A stretch of 42,035 bases of DNA, taken from contig NZ_LMUX01000016.1 of NCBI RefSeq assembly GCF_009765705.1, positions 142,661 to 184,695 on the forward strand. Direction: 5' to 3'. This DNA is from Burkholderia sp. L27(2015). GTDB lineage: Bacteria > Pseudomonadota > Gammaproteobacteria > Burkholderiales > Burkholderiaceae. Positions 9,370 through 17,554 of this stretch are shown piece by piece. Below the pieces are notes generated by a model. That model did not search any database. It was not told the origin of the DNA and was given only the letters and a program-made list of their open reading frames with translations. The position numbers were made by a program, and so were the translations under genes. How positions within the stretch are numbered: position 1 is the first letter of the stretch; every line of letters starts with the position of its first letter.

Positions 9370-9679
9370 TGAAATCCAATTTGTAGCGAGGGCGTCGCTC
9401 CCGATTCCGCGGAGCGATGTTCGGTCAGGCGGGTTGGCGTGCCTGGTAGAAGTCCTTCAGGTATGTCGCTTGACCGGCCAAACGCTAGATCTGCTGAAAC
9501 AATACGTACTGGATGAAAAGCATGGCCGCGCGGGTAGGTAAAACGCTGCGGTCGGCGACCTGTCGTCGGGGGCAGCCTCGAGGTCGGTCTCGGGGTTGGT
9601 CTCTGCGTTGGTCTCCGAGTCAGGCCAAGGGGTCTGACTATCGGCGGCGAGTCATCCAGCGCGCACCAAAGGAATTTTG
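9370..9679. other. 310-bp gap between dxs and folE2
   Basis: No convincing gene. On the minus strand about 9540-9430, a reading frame with one internal TAG gives an aromatic, protein-like sequence (…FIQYVLFQQI, stop, RLAGQATYLKDFYQARQPA, stop); this could be the decayed end of a lost gene, but I recognise no family. The right half holds a 12-bp tandem repeat (9585-9620). There is no clear terminator after dxs. Confidence 0.4.
9585..9620. repeat. Tandem repeat, 3 x 12 bp
   Basis: Three adjacent units of consensus TGGTCTCNGNGT (9585-9596, 9597-9608, 9609-9620) in the dxs-folE2 gap. Each differs from the others at 3-4 positions. Confidence 0.75.
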
Positions 9680-10492
9680 ATGAATCAGATGAATCCCGCG
9701 TTCGTGATGCCAGACGTGCAGAGTACCGTCGATACGCGTCAAATCCCCATCCAGCGCGTCGGCGTCAAATCGGTACGTTATCCGCTCTCAATACGCACGG
9801 CCACGGGCGCGGTGCAGGCGACGATAGGCACGTTCGGATTGGACGTTCATTTGCCGGCCGATAAAAAAGGCACGCACATGTCGCGTTTTGTCGCGTTGCT
9901 TGAAGATAGCGCGCAACCTCTCGATGTCGCGGCTTTTCGCACCATGCTCGCGAAAATGCTGGTCAGGCTGGAAGCGAATGCTGGGCGTATCGAGGTGAGT
10001 TTTCCGTATTTCATCAAGAAAGTGGCGCCGGTCTCGGGTGTCGAGAGCTTGATGGACTATGAGGTGTCGCTGATCGGCGAAGTGCGGGACGGCGTGACGC
10101 GCGTATTCCAGAAGGTTGTGGTTGCGGTCACCAGCCTGTGTCCGTGCTCGAAGGAGATCTCGCAATACGGCGCACATAATCAGCGCTCACACGTGACGAT
10201 CAACGTCGAGTTGGCGGCAGACCTGCCCATCGAAGCGCTGGTGCGCATAGCCGAAGAAGAAGCGTCGTGCGAATTGTGGGGCTTGCTCAAACGCCCCGAT
10301 GAAAAATTCGTTACCGAGCGCGCCTACGAGAATCCCAAATTTGTCGAGGATCTGGTGCGCGATGTGGCCGTGCGTTTGAATGAGGAACCGGCGATTGCCG
10401 CCTACGTGCTCGAAGCCGAGAACTTCGAATCGATACACAACCACAGCGCTTATGCGGTGATCGAGTTCGACAAGCGGACTGCGGTCCTGTAG
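9680..10492 (+). CDS. folE2: GTP cyclohydrolase IB (FolE2 type)
   Basis: A 270-residue protein of the FolE2 (COG1469) family, which converts GTP to 7,8-dihydroneopterin triphosphate for folate and, where present, queuosine synthesis. The strongly conserved active-site segment [21 protein letters not shown] is present near the middle, with the metal/substrate cysteine. Type IB enzymes work with metals other than zinc and are unrelated in length to FolE. The ATG at 9680 is chosen over a TTG one codon earlier because AAAGGAA lies 6-8 bases upstream. It is convergent with tsaD. No zinc-responsive (Zur-like) palindrome is evident in the short upstream region, so it may be the main rather than a backup cyclohydrolase. 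Confidence 0.92.
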   Translation: MNQMNPAFVMPDVQSTVDTRQIPIQRVGVKSVRYPLSIRTATGAVQATIGTFGLDVHLPADKKGTHMSRFVALLEDSAQPLDVAAFRTMLAKMLVRLEANAGRIEVSFPYFIKKVAPVSGVESLMDYEVSLIGEVRDGVTRVFQKVVVAVTSLCPCSKEISQYGAHNQRSHVTINVELAADLPIEALVRIAEEEASCELWGLLKRPDEKFVTERAYENPKFVEDLVRDVAVRLNEEPAIAAYVLEAENFESIHNHSAYAVIEFDKRTAVL

Positions 10493-10530
10493 TTCGGCTA
10501 TCGATCTGGCGGGGCGGCCTGCAGTGGTTA

Positions 10531-11562
10531 TCAGACGCCTGCCAGGCTCGTCAAATCCCAGCGCGGTTTGACCGTAAACGCGTAGTCGCAGCCGGCTTGC
10601 TCCGGCCAGCGGGCCAAGCGCAACGCGCCTGCCAGCGCGATCATCGCGCCGTTATCGGTACAGAGCGCCAGGTCCGGGTAGTGCACGCTAAAGCGTCGCC
10701 GGGCCGCTGCGCGATTCAGCGCCTCGCGCAATTGCTGGTTGGCGCCCACGCCGCCCGCCACCACCAGCCGGTTCAAACCAGTTTGCTTGAGTGCGCCTAG
10801 CGACTTCGCCACGAGTACGTCGACCGCTGCGTCGACAAAGCCGCGCGCGATATCGGCCTTGGCTTGTTCGCACAGGTTGCTTGCGCCCAATTTTCGCACT
10901 TGCGTCAGCACAGCGGTCTTGAGGCCGCTGAAACTAAAATCGAGATCGCCCGAATGCAACATCGGTCGTGGCAAAGTGACCGCGCCGGGCACACCGAATT
11001 CAGCCATGCGCGACACCGCGGGGCCGCCCGGATAACCGAGTCCGAGCAGCTTGGCGGTTTTGTCGAACGCTTCGCCTGCCGCGTCGTCCAGGGTTTCGCC
11101 TAGCGTTTCGTAGGCGCCGACGTCAGTGACGCGCATCAACTGGGTGTGACCGCCCGAAACCAGCAACGCGACAAAGGGAAAGCTCGGCGGCGCATCGGCC
11201 AGCAGTGGCGAGAGCAAGTGGCCTTCGAGATGATGGATGCCGATGACGGGTTTTTGCCAAGCCATGGCCAACGCATTGGCGACGCCGGCGCCGACCAGCA
11301 AGGCGCCAGCCAAGCCAGGCCCCTGGGTAAATGCGATTGCGTCGATTGCCGCAGGCGCGGTTTGGGCTTGAGCTAGGACTTCTTGGAGCAGCGGCAGTAC
11401 GCGGCGAATATGGTCTCGCGAGGCAAGTTCGGGCACGACACCACCATATTCCCGGTGCATGGCGATCTGCGAATGCAAGGCGTGCGCGAGCAGGCCGCGT
11501 GTCGTGTCATAGAGCGCGAGACCTGTTTCGTCGCAGGAGCTTTCGATACCGAGAACAAGCAT
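10531..11562 (-). CDS. tsaD: tRNA N6-adenosine threonylcarbamoyltransferase
   Basis: A 343-residue ASKHA-fold protein that matches TsaD (formerly Gcp), which transfers the threonylcarbamoyl group to A37 of ANN-decoding tRNAs together with TsaB and TsaE. The iron-binding HLEGH motif is at residues 111-115, and the N-terminal phosphate loop reads [17 protein letters not shown] and the C-terminal [13 protein letters not shown] complete the nucleotide site. Length and domain order are normal. A strong 11-bp hairpin ends about 15 bases before the start codon, leaving little room for a ribosome site, which looks weak (ctctccc). aidB lies upstream on the same strand, about 100 bp away. Confidence 0.96.
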   Translation of the reverse strand: MLVLGIESSCDETGLALYDTTRGLLAHALHSQIAMHREYGGVVPELASRDHIRRVLPLLQEVLAQAQTAPAAIDAIAFTQGPGLAGALLVGAGVANALAMAWQKPVIGIHHLEGHLLSPLLADAPPSFPFVALLVSGGHTQLMRVTDVGAYETLGETLDDAAGEAFDKTAKLLGLGYPGGPAVSRMAEFGVPGAVTLPRPMLHSGDLDFSFSGLKTAVLTQVRKLGASNLCEQAKADIARGFVDAAVDVLVAKSLGALKQTGLNRLVVAGGVGANQQLREALNRAAARRRFSVHYPDLALCTDNGAMIALAGALRLARWPEQAGCDYAFTVKPRWDLTSLAGV

Positions 11563-11577
11563 GGGAGAGCAGCATTA

Positions 11578-11601
11578 CTGCGCCGCACACGTGCGGCGCA
11601 G
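11578..11601 (-). promoter_or_regulatory. Perfect hairpin just before the tsaD start
   Basis: CTGCGCCGCAC and GTGCGGCGCAG form an 11-bp perfect inverted repeat with two central bases. It sits 15 bases upstream of the tsaD ATG and about 60 bases after the aidB stop. It has no U-tract on either side, so it may be a weak terminator, an RNA-stability element, or a structure that limits ribosome access to tsaD. Confidence 0.5.
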
Positions 11602-11640
11602 ATCAATAGGTAGGACCGTGGAGTATAGCAGCGGGGCGCT

Positions 11641-11664
11641 CATGCTCATGCTCATGCTCATGCT
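11641..11664. repeat. Hexanucleotide repeat, 4 x CATGCT
   Basis: Four perfect copies of CATGCT run up to the first base of the aidB stop codon, read on the other strand as AGCATG. Perfect copies of this length are prone to slippage, so the copy number may vary between strains. Confidence 0.85.
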
Positions 11665-13319
11665 TACGTTGTTGCGCTGGCCCGGCTGAGAATTGCCTCC
11701 ACGTCGAGACCGCCGATATCGATCGCGCCATAGACCCGGCCTTGGCTCGCGGCTCCTGCGCCCAGCCGGGTCGCGACAAATGCGTCCGCGACTGCGCTGG
11801 GCGCGAATTGCCGCAGCAAGCTGGCCTGCGCCGTCAGCACCAGGCGCTGGGCCAGCAGACGCGCGCCGGCTTCCAGCGTCTGCGGCGCCGCGCATGCCGT
11901 GCGCAGCGCTTGTATTTCGGCATGGATCGCAGGGTCTGTGCCTGCTGCTGCCGAAAGCTCGTCGAATAGCGCGCCGACAGCCTCAGGCTCGCGGCCGATT
12001 GCACGCAAAACGTCCAGGCACATGACATTGCCCGATCCTTCCCAGATCGAGTTGACCGGTGCTTCGCGGTACAAGCGCGCCATCGGTGCATCGTCGATGT
12101 AGCCGTTGCCGCCAAATATTTCCATCGCCTCGCCCGTCAATTCGACGGCACGTTTGCAGACCCAAAACTTGGCAGCCGGCGTCACAATGCGCTTCCAGGC
12201 GCGTTGACTGGCGTCGTCCGCTGCTTCGAACGCTTGTGCGAGGCGCATCATCAACAGTGCCGCGGCTTCGCTTTCGAGCGCCAGATCCGTCAGCACGCTG
12301 CGCATCAGCGCATGTTCAATCAGCGTCTTGCCGAACGCGCGCCGCAGCCGAGTGTAGTGGAGCGCTTGCACGACCGCTTGGCGCATCAGCGCCGCGCTGC
12401 CGATGACGCAGTTCAGTCGCGTATAGGTGGCCATCTCGATGATGGTGGGAATGCCTCGGCCCTCTTCGCCGAGCAAGATGCCCCAGGCATCCTGGAATTC
12501 AACTTCGCTGCTGGCGTTCGAACGGTTGCCCACTTTGTCCTTCAGTCGCTGCAACTGCACGGCGTTCCGGCTGCCGTCCGGCCTCCAGCGGGGCACATAG
12601 AAGCAAGAGTGGCCCGCGTCGGTGCTGGCTACTACCAGATGCGCGTCGCACATCGGCGCGGAGAAAAACCACTTGTGACCCGTCAACGTATATTCGCCGC
12701 CGCGCCCGCCGACGGTAAGCGGCGTCGCGTGCGTGGTGTTGCTGCGCACATCCGAGCCGCCCTGTTTTTCGGTCATGCCCATGCCCACCCACATCGATTC
12801 TTTGGCTTCGATCGGGACATCGCGAGGATCGTAGCGCGGTGAATACAGCTTTTTGCGCAAGGTGTCGAACAAGGCCGGCTCTTTTTGCAGGACCGGGATA
12901 CTGGCCAAGGTCATTGTGGCGGGACACAATGCGCCGCCTTCGATTTGGCCGTGCAGATAGAAGGCCGCCGCATAAGCGCTCCAACGCCCTGCGCGGGTCT
13001 GCGCGAACGGTTGGGCCGCGAGTCCATGGGCACGGTAAAGCGTCATCAGTGCGTGCCAGCTGGGATGAAAATCGACCTGGTCGATGCGCCGCCCACGGTG
13101 GTCGAACGTCTGCAGTTGCGGCGGATGACGGTTCGCCTGTGCGGCTAGTTCGAAGGTTGCGGCGCACCCCAGTTCGGCGCCGTAAGACGTCAGCTCATCG
13201 GTGTGCCAGCCGGCTTGCCCGCGTTGCACCGCCTCCTGCAGCGGCAGATCGGTGGTGTAGAGGTTGTAGTCCTGCAGCTCGTCGACTTGATTGGTGATCT
13301 CGTGGGTCTGCCAAGGCAT
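11664..13319 (-). CDS. aidB: AidB-type acyl-CoA dehydrogenase family protein
   Basis: A 551-residue flavoprotein that aligns by eye along its whole length with E. coli AidB: N-terminal MPWQTHEITNQ, the block WVGMGMTEKQGGSDVRSNTT (FAD and substrate loops), GHKWFFSAPMCDAHLV, RLKDKVGNRSNASSEVEF, and LYREAPVNSIWEGSGNVMCLDVLR. AidB is induced in the adaptive response to alkylating agents and binds DNA; its dehydrogenase substrate is debated. The C-terminal part (~450-551) is less conserved. GGAG lies about 7 bases before the ATG. A 15-bp triple repeat lies directly upstream. No ada or alkB is nearby, so control by Ada is not supported here. A general acyl-CoA dehydrogenase is the fallback reading. 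Confidence 0.88.
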   Translation of the reverse strand: MPWQTHEITNQVDELQDYNLYTTDLPLQEAVQRGQAGWHTDELTSYGAELGCAATFELAAQANRHPPQLQTFDHRGRRIDQVDFHPSWHALMTLYRAHGLAAQPFAQTRAGRWSAYAAAFYLHGQIEGGALCPATMTLASIPVLQKEPALFDTLRKKLYSPRYDPRDVPIEAKESMWVGMGMTEKQGGSDVRSNTTHATPLTVGGRGGEYTLTGHKWFFSAPMCDAHLVVASTDAGHSCFYVPRWRPDGSRNAVQLQRLKDKVGNRSNASSEVEFQDAWGILLGEEGRGIPTIIEMATYTRLNCVIGSAALMRQAVVQALHYTRLRRAFGKTLIEHALMRSVLTDLALESEAAALLMMRLAQAFEAADDASQRAWKRIVTPAAKFWVCKRAVELTGEAMEIFGGNGYIDDAPMARLYREAPVNSIWEGSGNVMCLDVLRAIGREPEAVGALFDELSAAAGTDPAIHAEIQALRTACAAPQTLEAGARLLAQRLVLTAQASLLRQFAPSAVADAFVATRLGAGAASQGRVYGAIDIGGLDVEAILSRASATT

Positions 13320-13345
13320 GGTGATCTCCGCGCGGGGATGGTCGG

Positions 13346-13390
13346 TGAGTCATTCGGCCGTGAATCATTAGGCCGTGAAGCGTGAGGCCA
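13346..13390. repeat. Tandem repeat, 3 x 15 bp
   Basis: Units TGAGTCATTCGGCCG, TGAATCATTAGGCCG and TGAAGCGTGAGGCCA lie head to tail between the divergent aidB and flavoprotein genes, where both promoters should be. The third unit is the most decayed. Confidence 0.75.
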
Positions 13391-13458
13391 TGCGAATGGC
13401 CCCATGCTTCGGTCGGCAACTAATCATAGACGATTGCGCTCGAGCTACGGCCCGCGGT

Positions 13459-13464
13459 TACAAT
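13459..13464 (+). promoter_or_regulatory. -10 box overlapping the flavoprotein start region
   Basis: TACAAT ends 7 bases before the ATG at 13472. With normal spacing, transcription would begin at or next to the A of that ATG, giving a leaderless mRNA. A possible -35 (TTGCGC) lies about 19 bp upstream. Confidence 0.45.
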
Positions 13465-13471
13465 GCGCGCC

Positions 13472-14689
13472 ATGGAACATTTCGATATTGCCGTGGTCGG
13501 TGCGGGCGCCGCTGGGATGATGTGTGCCGCGGTCGCTGGCCAATTGGGGCGACGCGTGGTGCTGATCGACCATGCAGAAAAGCTCGCGGAAAAAATCCGC
13601 ATATCCGGCGGCGGGCGGTGTAATTTCACCAACCTGCAAGCCAGCCCGGCGAACTACCTTTCGGATAATCCACGCTTTTGCCGCTCGGCACTGGCGCGCT
13701 ACACGCCGCGCGACTTTCTCGACCTGCTGGCTCGGCATCGTGTGGCCTGGCACGAGAAGCATAAGGGGCAACTCTTTTGTGACACGTCGAGCCAGACCAT
13801 CATCGACGTCCTGCAGCGCGAGTGCGAGACGGGGCGCGTCAGCTGGCGCAGGCCGGCCGTGATACAGCAAGTGCAGGGCGGCGCGGATCAGCCATTTCAT
13901 CTGATGACCAGTGCGGGGCCGATTGCCGCACGCGCGCTGATCGTTGCAACCGGCGGCCTGTCGATTCCAAAAATAGGCGCGACCGATTTTGCTTATCGTC
14001 TCGCGCGGCAATTCGGCCTGAAGCTGATCGAGCCGCGTCCGGCGCTTGTGCCGCTGACCTTTACCGCGGCCGACTGGGCGCCTTTTGCGGCGCTTTCCGG
14101 CTTGTCGCTCGAGGTGGCCGTGCGCACGGGCGCTGGGCGCCAGCGGCAGGAATTCGTCGAGGACCTGCTGTTGACCCATCGGGGCCTGTCCGGGCCGGCT
14201 ATTTTGCAGATTTCGAGCTACTGGAAGCCGGGCGAGCCGCTGGAAGTCGATTTGTTGCCCGGCCAGGATCCGGTGGCGGCATTGCTCGAAGCCAAAGGCG
14301 GCTCGAAACGGCAATTGGCCAATTTGCTGGGAAGCTGGCTGCCCGCGCGTTTGGCCACAACCTGGGTGCAGGCGCAAGGCTTGTCCGCCGAAGCACGGTT
14401 GGCGGATCTGCCGGATCGCGCATTGCGCGCGCTAGGCGGTGCGTTGGCAAGCTGGTCGCTTACGCCCAGCGGGACAGAAGGTTGGCGCAAGGCAGAGGTG
14501 ACGCTAGGCGGCGTGGACACCCGCGAATTGTCGTCGACAACGCTGATGGCCGAGCGCGTGCCCGGCCTGTATTTCATCGGTGAAGCGGTGGATGTGACGG
14601 GCTGGCTGGGCGGCTACAACTTTCAGTGGGCCTGGGCTTCCGGCGTTGCCGCAGGGCAGGCGGCTGCGCAAGCGACCCGTACAGCCTAG
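13472..14689 (+). CDS. HI0933/YhiN-family flavoprotein
   Basis: A 405-residue FAD-binding protein of the HI0933-like family (NAD(P)/FAD-dependent oxidoreductase of unknown substrate). It begins with a Rossmann motif (VVGAGAAGMM, about residues 8-17) and carries the family hallmark ISGGGRCNFTN near residue 48. The middle (GLSIPKIGATDFAYRLARQFG) and the C-terminal FAD-contacting segment (VPGLYFIGEAVDVTGWLGGYNFQWAWASG) are typical. An in-frame ATG at 13463 lies inside the -10 box, so 13472 is the more likely start; no ribosome site precedes it, which agrees with leaderless translation. It is divergent from aidB and precedes the primase-sigma cluster. Confidence 0.85.
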   Translation: MEHFDIAVVGAGAAGMMCAAVAGQLGRRVVLIDHAEKLAEKIRISGGGRCNFTNLQASPANYLSDNPRFCRSALARYTPRDFLDLLARHRVAWHEKHKGQLFCDTSSQTIIDVLQRECETGRVSWRRPAVIQQVQGGADQPFHLMTSAGPIAARALIVATGGLSIPKIGATDFAYRLARQFGLKLIEPRPALVPLTFTAADWAPFAALSGLSLEVAVRTGAGRQRQEFVEDLLLTHRGLSGPAILQISSYWKPGEPLEVDLLPGQDPVAALLEAKGGSKRQLANLLGSWLPARLATTWVQAQGLSAEARLADLPDRALRALGGALASWSLTPSGTEGWRKAEVTLGGVDTRELSSTTLMAERVPGLYFIGEAVDVTGWLGGYNFQWAWASGVAAGQAAAQATRTA

Positions 14690-14831
14690 CCGTTCGGTGA
14701 GCGGCGGTGAAATAGCGAAGATCAAACGGCGTAGATCAAACAACCAGCGCTAGCAACCGGGCTAACGACCGGCCTCATAACGGCGTTCGAACAACGGGGC
14801 CGGGGGCGCCGCCGCAAATTCGCCTGACGAA
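14690..14831. other. Degenerate short-repeat tract after the flavoprotein gene
   Basis: Non-coding. It contains loosely repeated words (cggtgagcgg cggtgaa; AGATCAAAC twice, at about 14719 and 14733; aaccgggctaacgaccgg), resembling decayed tandem repeats. No hairpin followed by a T-run is seen. Confidence 0.45.
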
Positions 14832-14860
14832 TTCAAACGTAGCGCCGGGCGTGATATTAT
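14832..14860 (+). promoter_or_regulatory. Sigma-70-type promoter before the 47-codon ORF
   Basis: A -35-like TTCAAA (14832-14837) and a -10 TATTAT (14855-14860) are separated by 17 bp. Transcription would start near 14867, about 33 bases before the small ORF, and should end at the terminator ending at 15080, giving an RNA of about 210 bases. Confidence 0.55.
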
Positions 14861-14899
14861 CCGGGGGATTACATCAGACATTCCCGTGCGTCGCCCGAT

Positions 14900-15043
14900 A
14901 TGACTCATGTCACCGTGCAACCCAACGCGGCGCGCCTGCGCGCGATAGTTGGCACGGTAGTTTTCAACAAGCCAGATTCTGACACAGCTCGTCCGGCGGT
15001 CGCGCGTTGGAGCGAACTCGATGGAGCAAATCCGCTGAAGTAA
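14900..15043 (+). CDS. 47-codon ORF at the usual rpsU position (S21-like remnant?)
   Basis: An ATG-initiated 47-residue frame, flanked by its own promoter and a strong terminator, upstream of yqeY-dnaG-rpoD, where Burkholderiales normally carry rpsU (ribosomal protein S21, ~70 residues). The N-terminus MTHVTVQPN resembles the S21 start of this group (MTxVTxKPN), and NKP…PAVARW recalls the S21 EKP…AAVARL part. The basic middle needed for rRNA binding is missing, and only a handful of Lys/Arg residues remain. So it may be a shortened, non-functional S21 gene, a repurposed small protein, or a non-coding RNA with a chance ORF. No good ribosome site is seen. The comparison with S21 is from memory of the family, not an alignment. 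Confidence 0.35.
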   Translation: MTHVTVQPNAARLRAIVGTVVFNKPDSDTARPAVARWSELDGANPLK

Positions 15044-15080
15044 ACCCGCTTTGGGACCGTTGTCCCCCAGCGGGTTTTTT
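15042..15080 (+). terminator. Strong rho-independent terminator
   Basis: AAACCCGCT pairs with AGCGGGTTT over 9 bp, an inner GGGAC/GTCCC stem stacks inside, and T75-T80 give the U-tract. It starts within the stop codon of the 47-codon ORF and separates that transcript from yqeY. Confidence 0.9.
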
Positions 15081-15146
15081 GTCTGGCCTGGCGCGCAAGC
15101 GCGCTCCGGCGCCTCTAAAGACCCACTGAAATTCAGGACGTTGTCG

Positions 15147-15599
15147 ATGAGCCTCAAAGAACGCATTACCGAAGATATGAAAAATGCCATGCGCGCCAAA
15201 GATACCGAGCGCCTTGGCACGATCCGGCTGTTGCTGGCAGCGCTCAAGCAACGGGAAGTCGACGAACGCATCGTGCTGGACGACGCGGCGGTGGTCGCGA
15301 TCACAGACAAGCTGATCAAGCAGCGCAAGGATTCGATCAGCCAGTTCCAGGCGGCCAACCGCCACGACCTCGCCGACAAGGAAGCCGCCGAGATCGTGGT
15401 ATTGCAAGCCTACATGCCGCAGCAGTTGTCGGCGGAGGAAGTCGCCGCGGCGGTCAAGGCGGCGGTGGAGCAGACGGGGGCGACAGGCGCGCAGGAAATG
15501 GGCCGCGTGATGGCGGTGCTCAAGGCTCAGTTGGCCGGGCGTGCCGATATGACCGCGGTTTCGGCGCAGGTCAAAGCTGCGCTGTCCGGTGCCAAATAA
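15147..15599 (+). CDS. yqeY: GatB/YqeY domain-containing protein
   Basis: A 150-residue protein consisting of a YqeY domain, related to the C-terminal tail domain of the amidotransferase subunit GatB, which contacts tRNA. Visible features are SLKERITEDMKNAMRAKDTERLGTIRLLLAALKQREVD at the N-terminus and the helical KEAAEIVVLQAYMPQQLS...GRVMAVLKAQLAGRADMTAVSAQVKAAL end. Its function is unsettled. It precedes dnaG by 15 bases, and yqeY-dnaG-rpoD is a conserved group in this order. The start at 15147 (MSLKERI) is chosen by family comparison, with CAGGA about 9 bases upstream; an earlier in-frame ATG at 15051 falls in the terminator. Confidence 0.9.
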   Translation: MSLKERITEDMKNAMRAKDTERLGTIRLLLAALKQREVDERIVLDDAAVVAITDKLIKQRKDSISQFQAANRHDLADKEAAEIVVLQAYMPQQLSAEEVAAAVKAAVEQTGATGAQEMGRVMAVLKAQLAGRADMTAVSAQVKAALSGAK

Positions 15600-15614
15600 G
15601 GTCGACGCGCGCTG

Positions 15615-17504
15615 ATGATTCCGCACGCCTTTTTACAGGACCTGTTGAACCGGGTCGACATCGTCGATGTCGTGGGCCGGTTCGTCCAACTCAAAAAAGG
15701 CGGCGCGAATTTCATGGGGTTGTGCCCCTTCCATAACGAAAAAAGCCCGTCGTTCACGGTCAGTCCGACCAAGCAGTTCTACCATTGCTTTGGCTGCGGT
15801 GCGCACGGCACCGCGATCAGTTTCCTGATGGAACACACCGGCGTGACCTTTCCCGAAGCGGTCAACGATCTGGCTCAATCGGTGGGCATGACAGTGCCGC
15901 ACGAGGCGCCGTCGGGGCAGTTCGGCGGGGGCAGCGGCGTGGGCGGTAGCCCGCGTGCACCGGCCTCGCCCGCGCTGAGCGACGCGATGCGAGTTGCCTG
16001 CGATTACTATCGCAAGCAACTGCGGGGCGCGGCCAACGCGGTCGATTATCTGAAGCGGCGCGGCCTGACCGGTGAAATTGCTCTCCATTTCGGGCTGGGC
16101 TATGCGCCCGAGGGCTGGCAGAACCTCGAAGCGGTATTCGACAACTATCGCGACGACGCGCTGGTCGAGGCCGGCCTGCTGATTACCAGCGACAAGACCG
16201 ATTCCCAGGGACAGCCGCGGCGTTACGATCGTTTTCGCGATCGCATCATGTTCCCGATCCGCAACGTCAAAGGCCAGGTGATTGGCTTCGGCGGACGGGT
16301 GCTGGACAGCGGCGAGCCCAAATACTTGAATTCGCCCGAAACACCCCTATTTAGTAAGGGCAGCGAGCTTTACGGCCTGTTCGAAGCGCGTCTTGCGATT
16401 CGCGAAAAAGGTTATGCGCTGGTGGTCGAAGGCTATATGGACGTGGTTGCGCTGGCGCAGTTGGGGTTTCCAAACGCGGTGGCGACACTGGGCACGGCCT
16501 GCACGCCGGTGCATGTCCAAAAGTTGTTCCGTCAGACCGATACGGTGATTTTCAGCTTCGACGGTGATAATGCCGGCCGCAAGGCGGCGCGGCGTGCACT
16601 GGATGCCTGTCTGCCGCATGCGGCAGATAACCGGACGGTGAGGTTTTTATTTTTGCCGACCGAGCACGACCCCGATAGCTATATTCGCGAGCAGGGGGCT
16701 GACGCCTTTGCCCAGGCCGTCGAGCGCGCGCAGCCGTTGTCGCAGTTTTTGCTTAATGAAATCGCCGCGGGTAAGCAACTCGACCAGCCGGAGGGGCGGG
16801 CCAAGGCCCTGTTCGACGCCAAACCGCTGATACAGGCGCTGCCGGCCAATGCGTTGCGGGTGCAGATTTTGCATATGTTGGCCGACCGGCTGGCTACCCC
16901 TTTCGAGGAGGTCGCGGCATTGTGCGAAGTCACCGGCCGCGCGATCGCACCGCAGCGCGCGGCGCCTGCCAAGAGCGACCGGCGCCGCGTAACCGGTAAC
17001 GAGCAGCGCGCATTGCGCAATCTGGTGATGTTCCCGCGTATAGCGCAGACCTTGAACGCCGAGGACGAAGCGACGCTGATGGAAGTCGCACGCAATCGCG
17101 AGTTGTTCGAGGAAGTGTTGGTCCATGCCCGCGCGCTTGGGGACGCTGCAAAATTTACCGTGTTGTCGACTTCGCTGCGGGCGTCGCCGAACGCGCCGTC
17201 GTACGAGGAAATTTTTCGCGAAATTCTGGTCTATGATGAAAATGTCCGGGACGTGATGTTGCACGACCCGGACATTGAAGCTGATACGCTGCGCCACGAG
17301 GAGCAGGAGCGCGTGGCGGCCGAAGAGCTGCGCGCCGCGATTGCCCGGCTGCGCTACGACGCTTGGTGCGAGCGGCTCGAACGGCTGTCCAGGCAGGCGC
17401 GGCTCGAACCGGAAGAAACCGCCGAATTCACGGAATTGTCGCGCCGAGCAGCGGAATTAAAGAAGCAGCTGGCGACGCCTTCCAGTTCGAGCGGCCTCGC
17501 GTGA
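15615..17504 (+). CDS. dnaG: DNA primase
   Basis: A 629-residue primase that makes RNA primers for replication. The N-terminal zinc ribbon has C37, H40, C58 and C61 (CPFH...CFGC). The TOPRIM catalytic core shows VVEGYMDVVAL near residue 270 and FSFDGDNAGRKAA near 316. The C-terminal helicase-binding domain follows after a less conserved, Arg/Ala-rich linker (~440-460). A Gly/Ser/Pro-rich insert (GQFGGGSGVGGSPRAPASPA) lies between the zinc domain and the core at about 102-121. It lies 15 bases after yqeY. The stop codon overlaps the -10 box of rpoD. The ribosome site is weak, so coupling to yqeY is likely. Confidence 0.96.
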   Translation: MIPHAFLQDLLNRVDIVDVVGRFVQLKKGGANFMGLCPFHNEKSPSFTVSPTKQFYHCFGCGAHGTAISFLMEHTGVTFPEAVNDLAQSVGMTVPHEAPSGQFGGGSGVGGSPRAPASPALSDAMRVACDYYRKQLRGAANAVDYLKRRGLTGEIALHFGLGYAPEGWQNLEAVFDNYRDDALVEAGLLITSDKTDSQGQPRRYDRFRDRIMFPIRNVKGQVIGFGGRVLDSGEPKYLNSPETPLFSKGSELYGLFEARLAIREKGYALVVEGYMDVVALAQLGFPNAVATLGTACTPVHVQKLFRQTDTVIFSFDGDNAGRKAARRALDACLPHAADNRTVRFLFLPTEHDPDSYIREQGADAFAQAVERAQPLSQFLLNEIAAGKQLDQPEGRAKALFDAKPLIQALPANALRVQILHMLADRLATPFEEVAALCEVTGRAIAPQRAAPAKSDRRRVTGNEQRALRNLVMFPRIAQTLNAEDEATLMEVARNRELFEEVLVHARALGDAAKFTVLSTSLRASPNAPSYEEIFREILVYDENVRDVMLHDPDIEADTLRHEEQERVAAEELRAAIARLRYDAWCERLERLSRQARLEPEETAEFTELSRRAAELKKQLATPSSSSGLA

Positions 17505-17510
17505 TATAAT
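17505..17510 (+). promoter_or_regulatory. -10 box for rpoD, overlapping the end of dnaG
   Basis: A perfect TATAAT directly follows the dnaG TGA, 44 bases before the rpoD ATG at 17555. No clear -35 is present in the end of dnaG. This would let sigma-70 be made independently of primase. Confidence 0.55.
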
Positions 17511-17554
17511 TGAAGGTTTTCAGCGTTTCGTTTTCTGTAAAGGGCGAGATCAGG

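Noticed and set aside
9269-9541. Rightward 90-codon frame overlapping the end of dxs
   Set aside because: It starts inside dxs in another frame, has no ribosome site and no recognisable motif.
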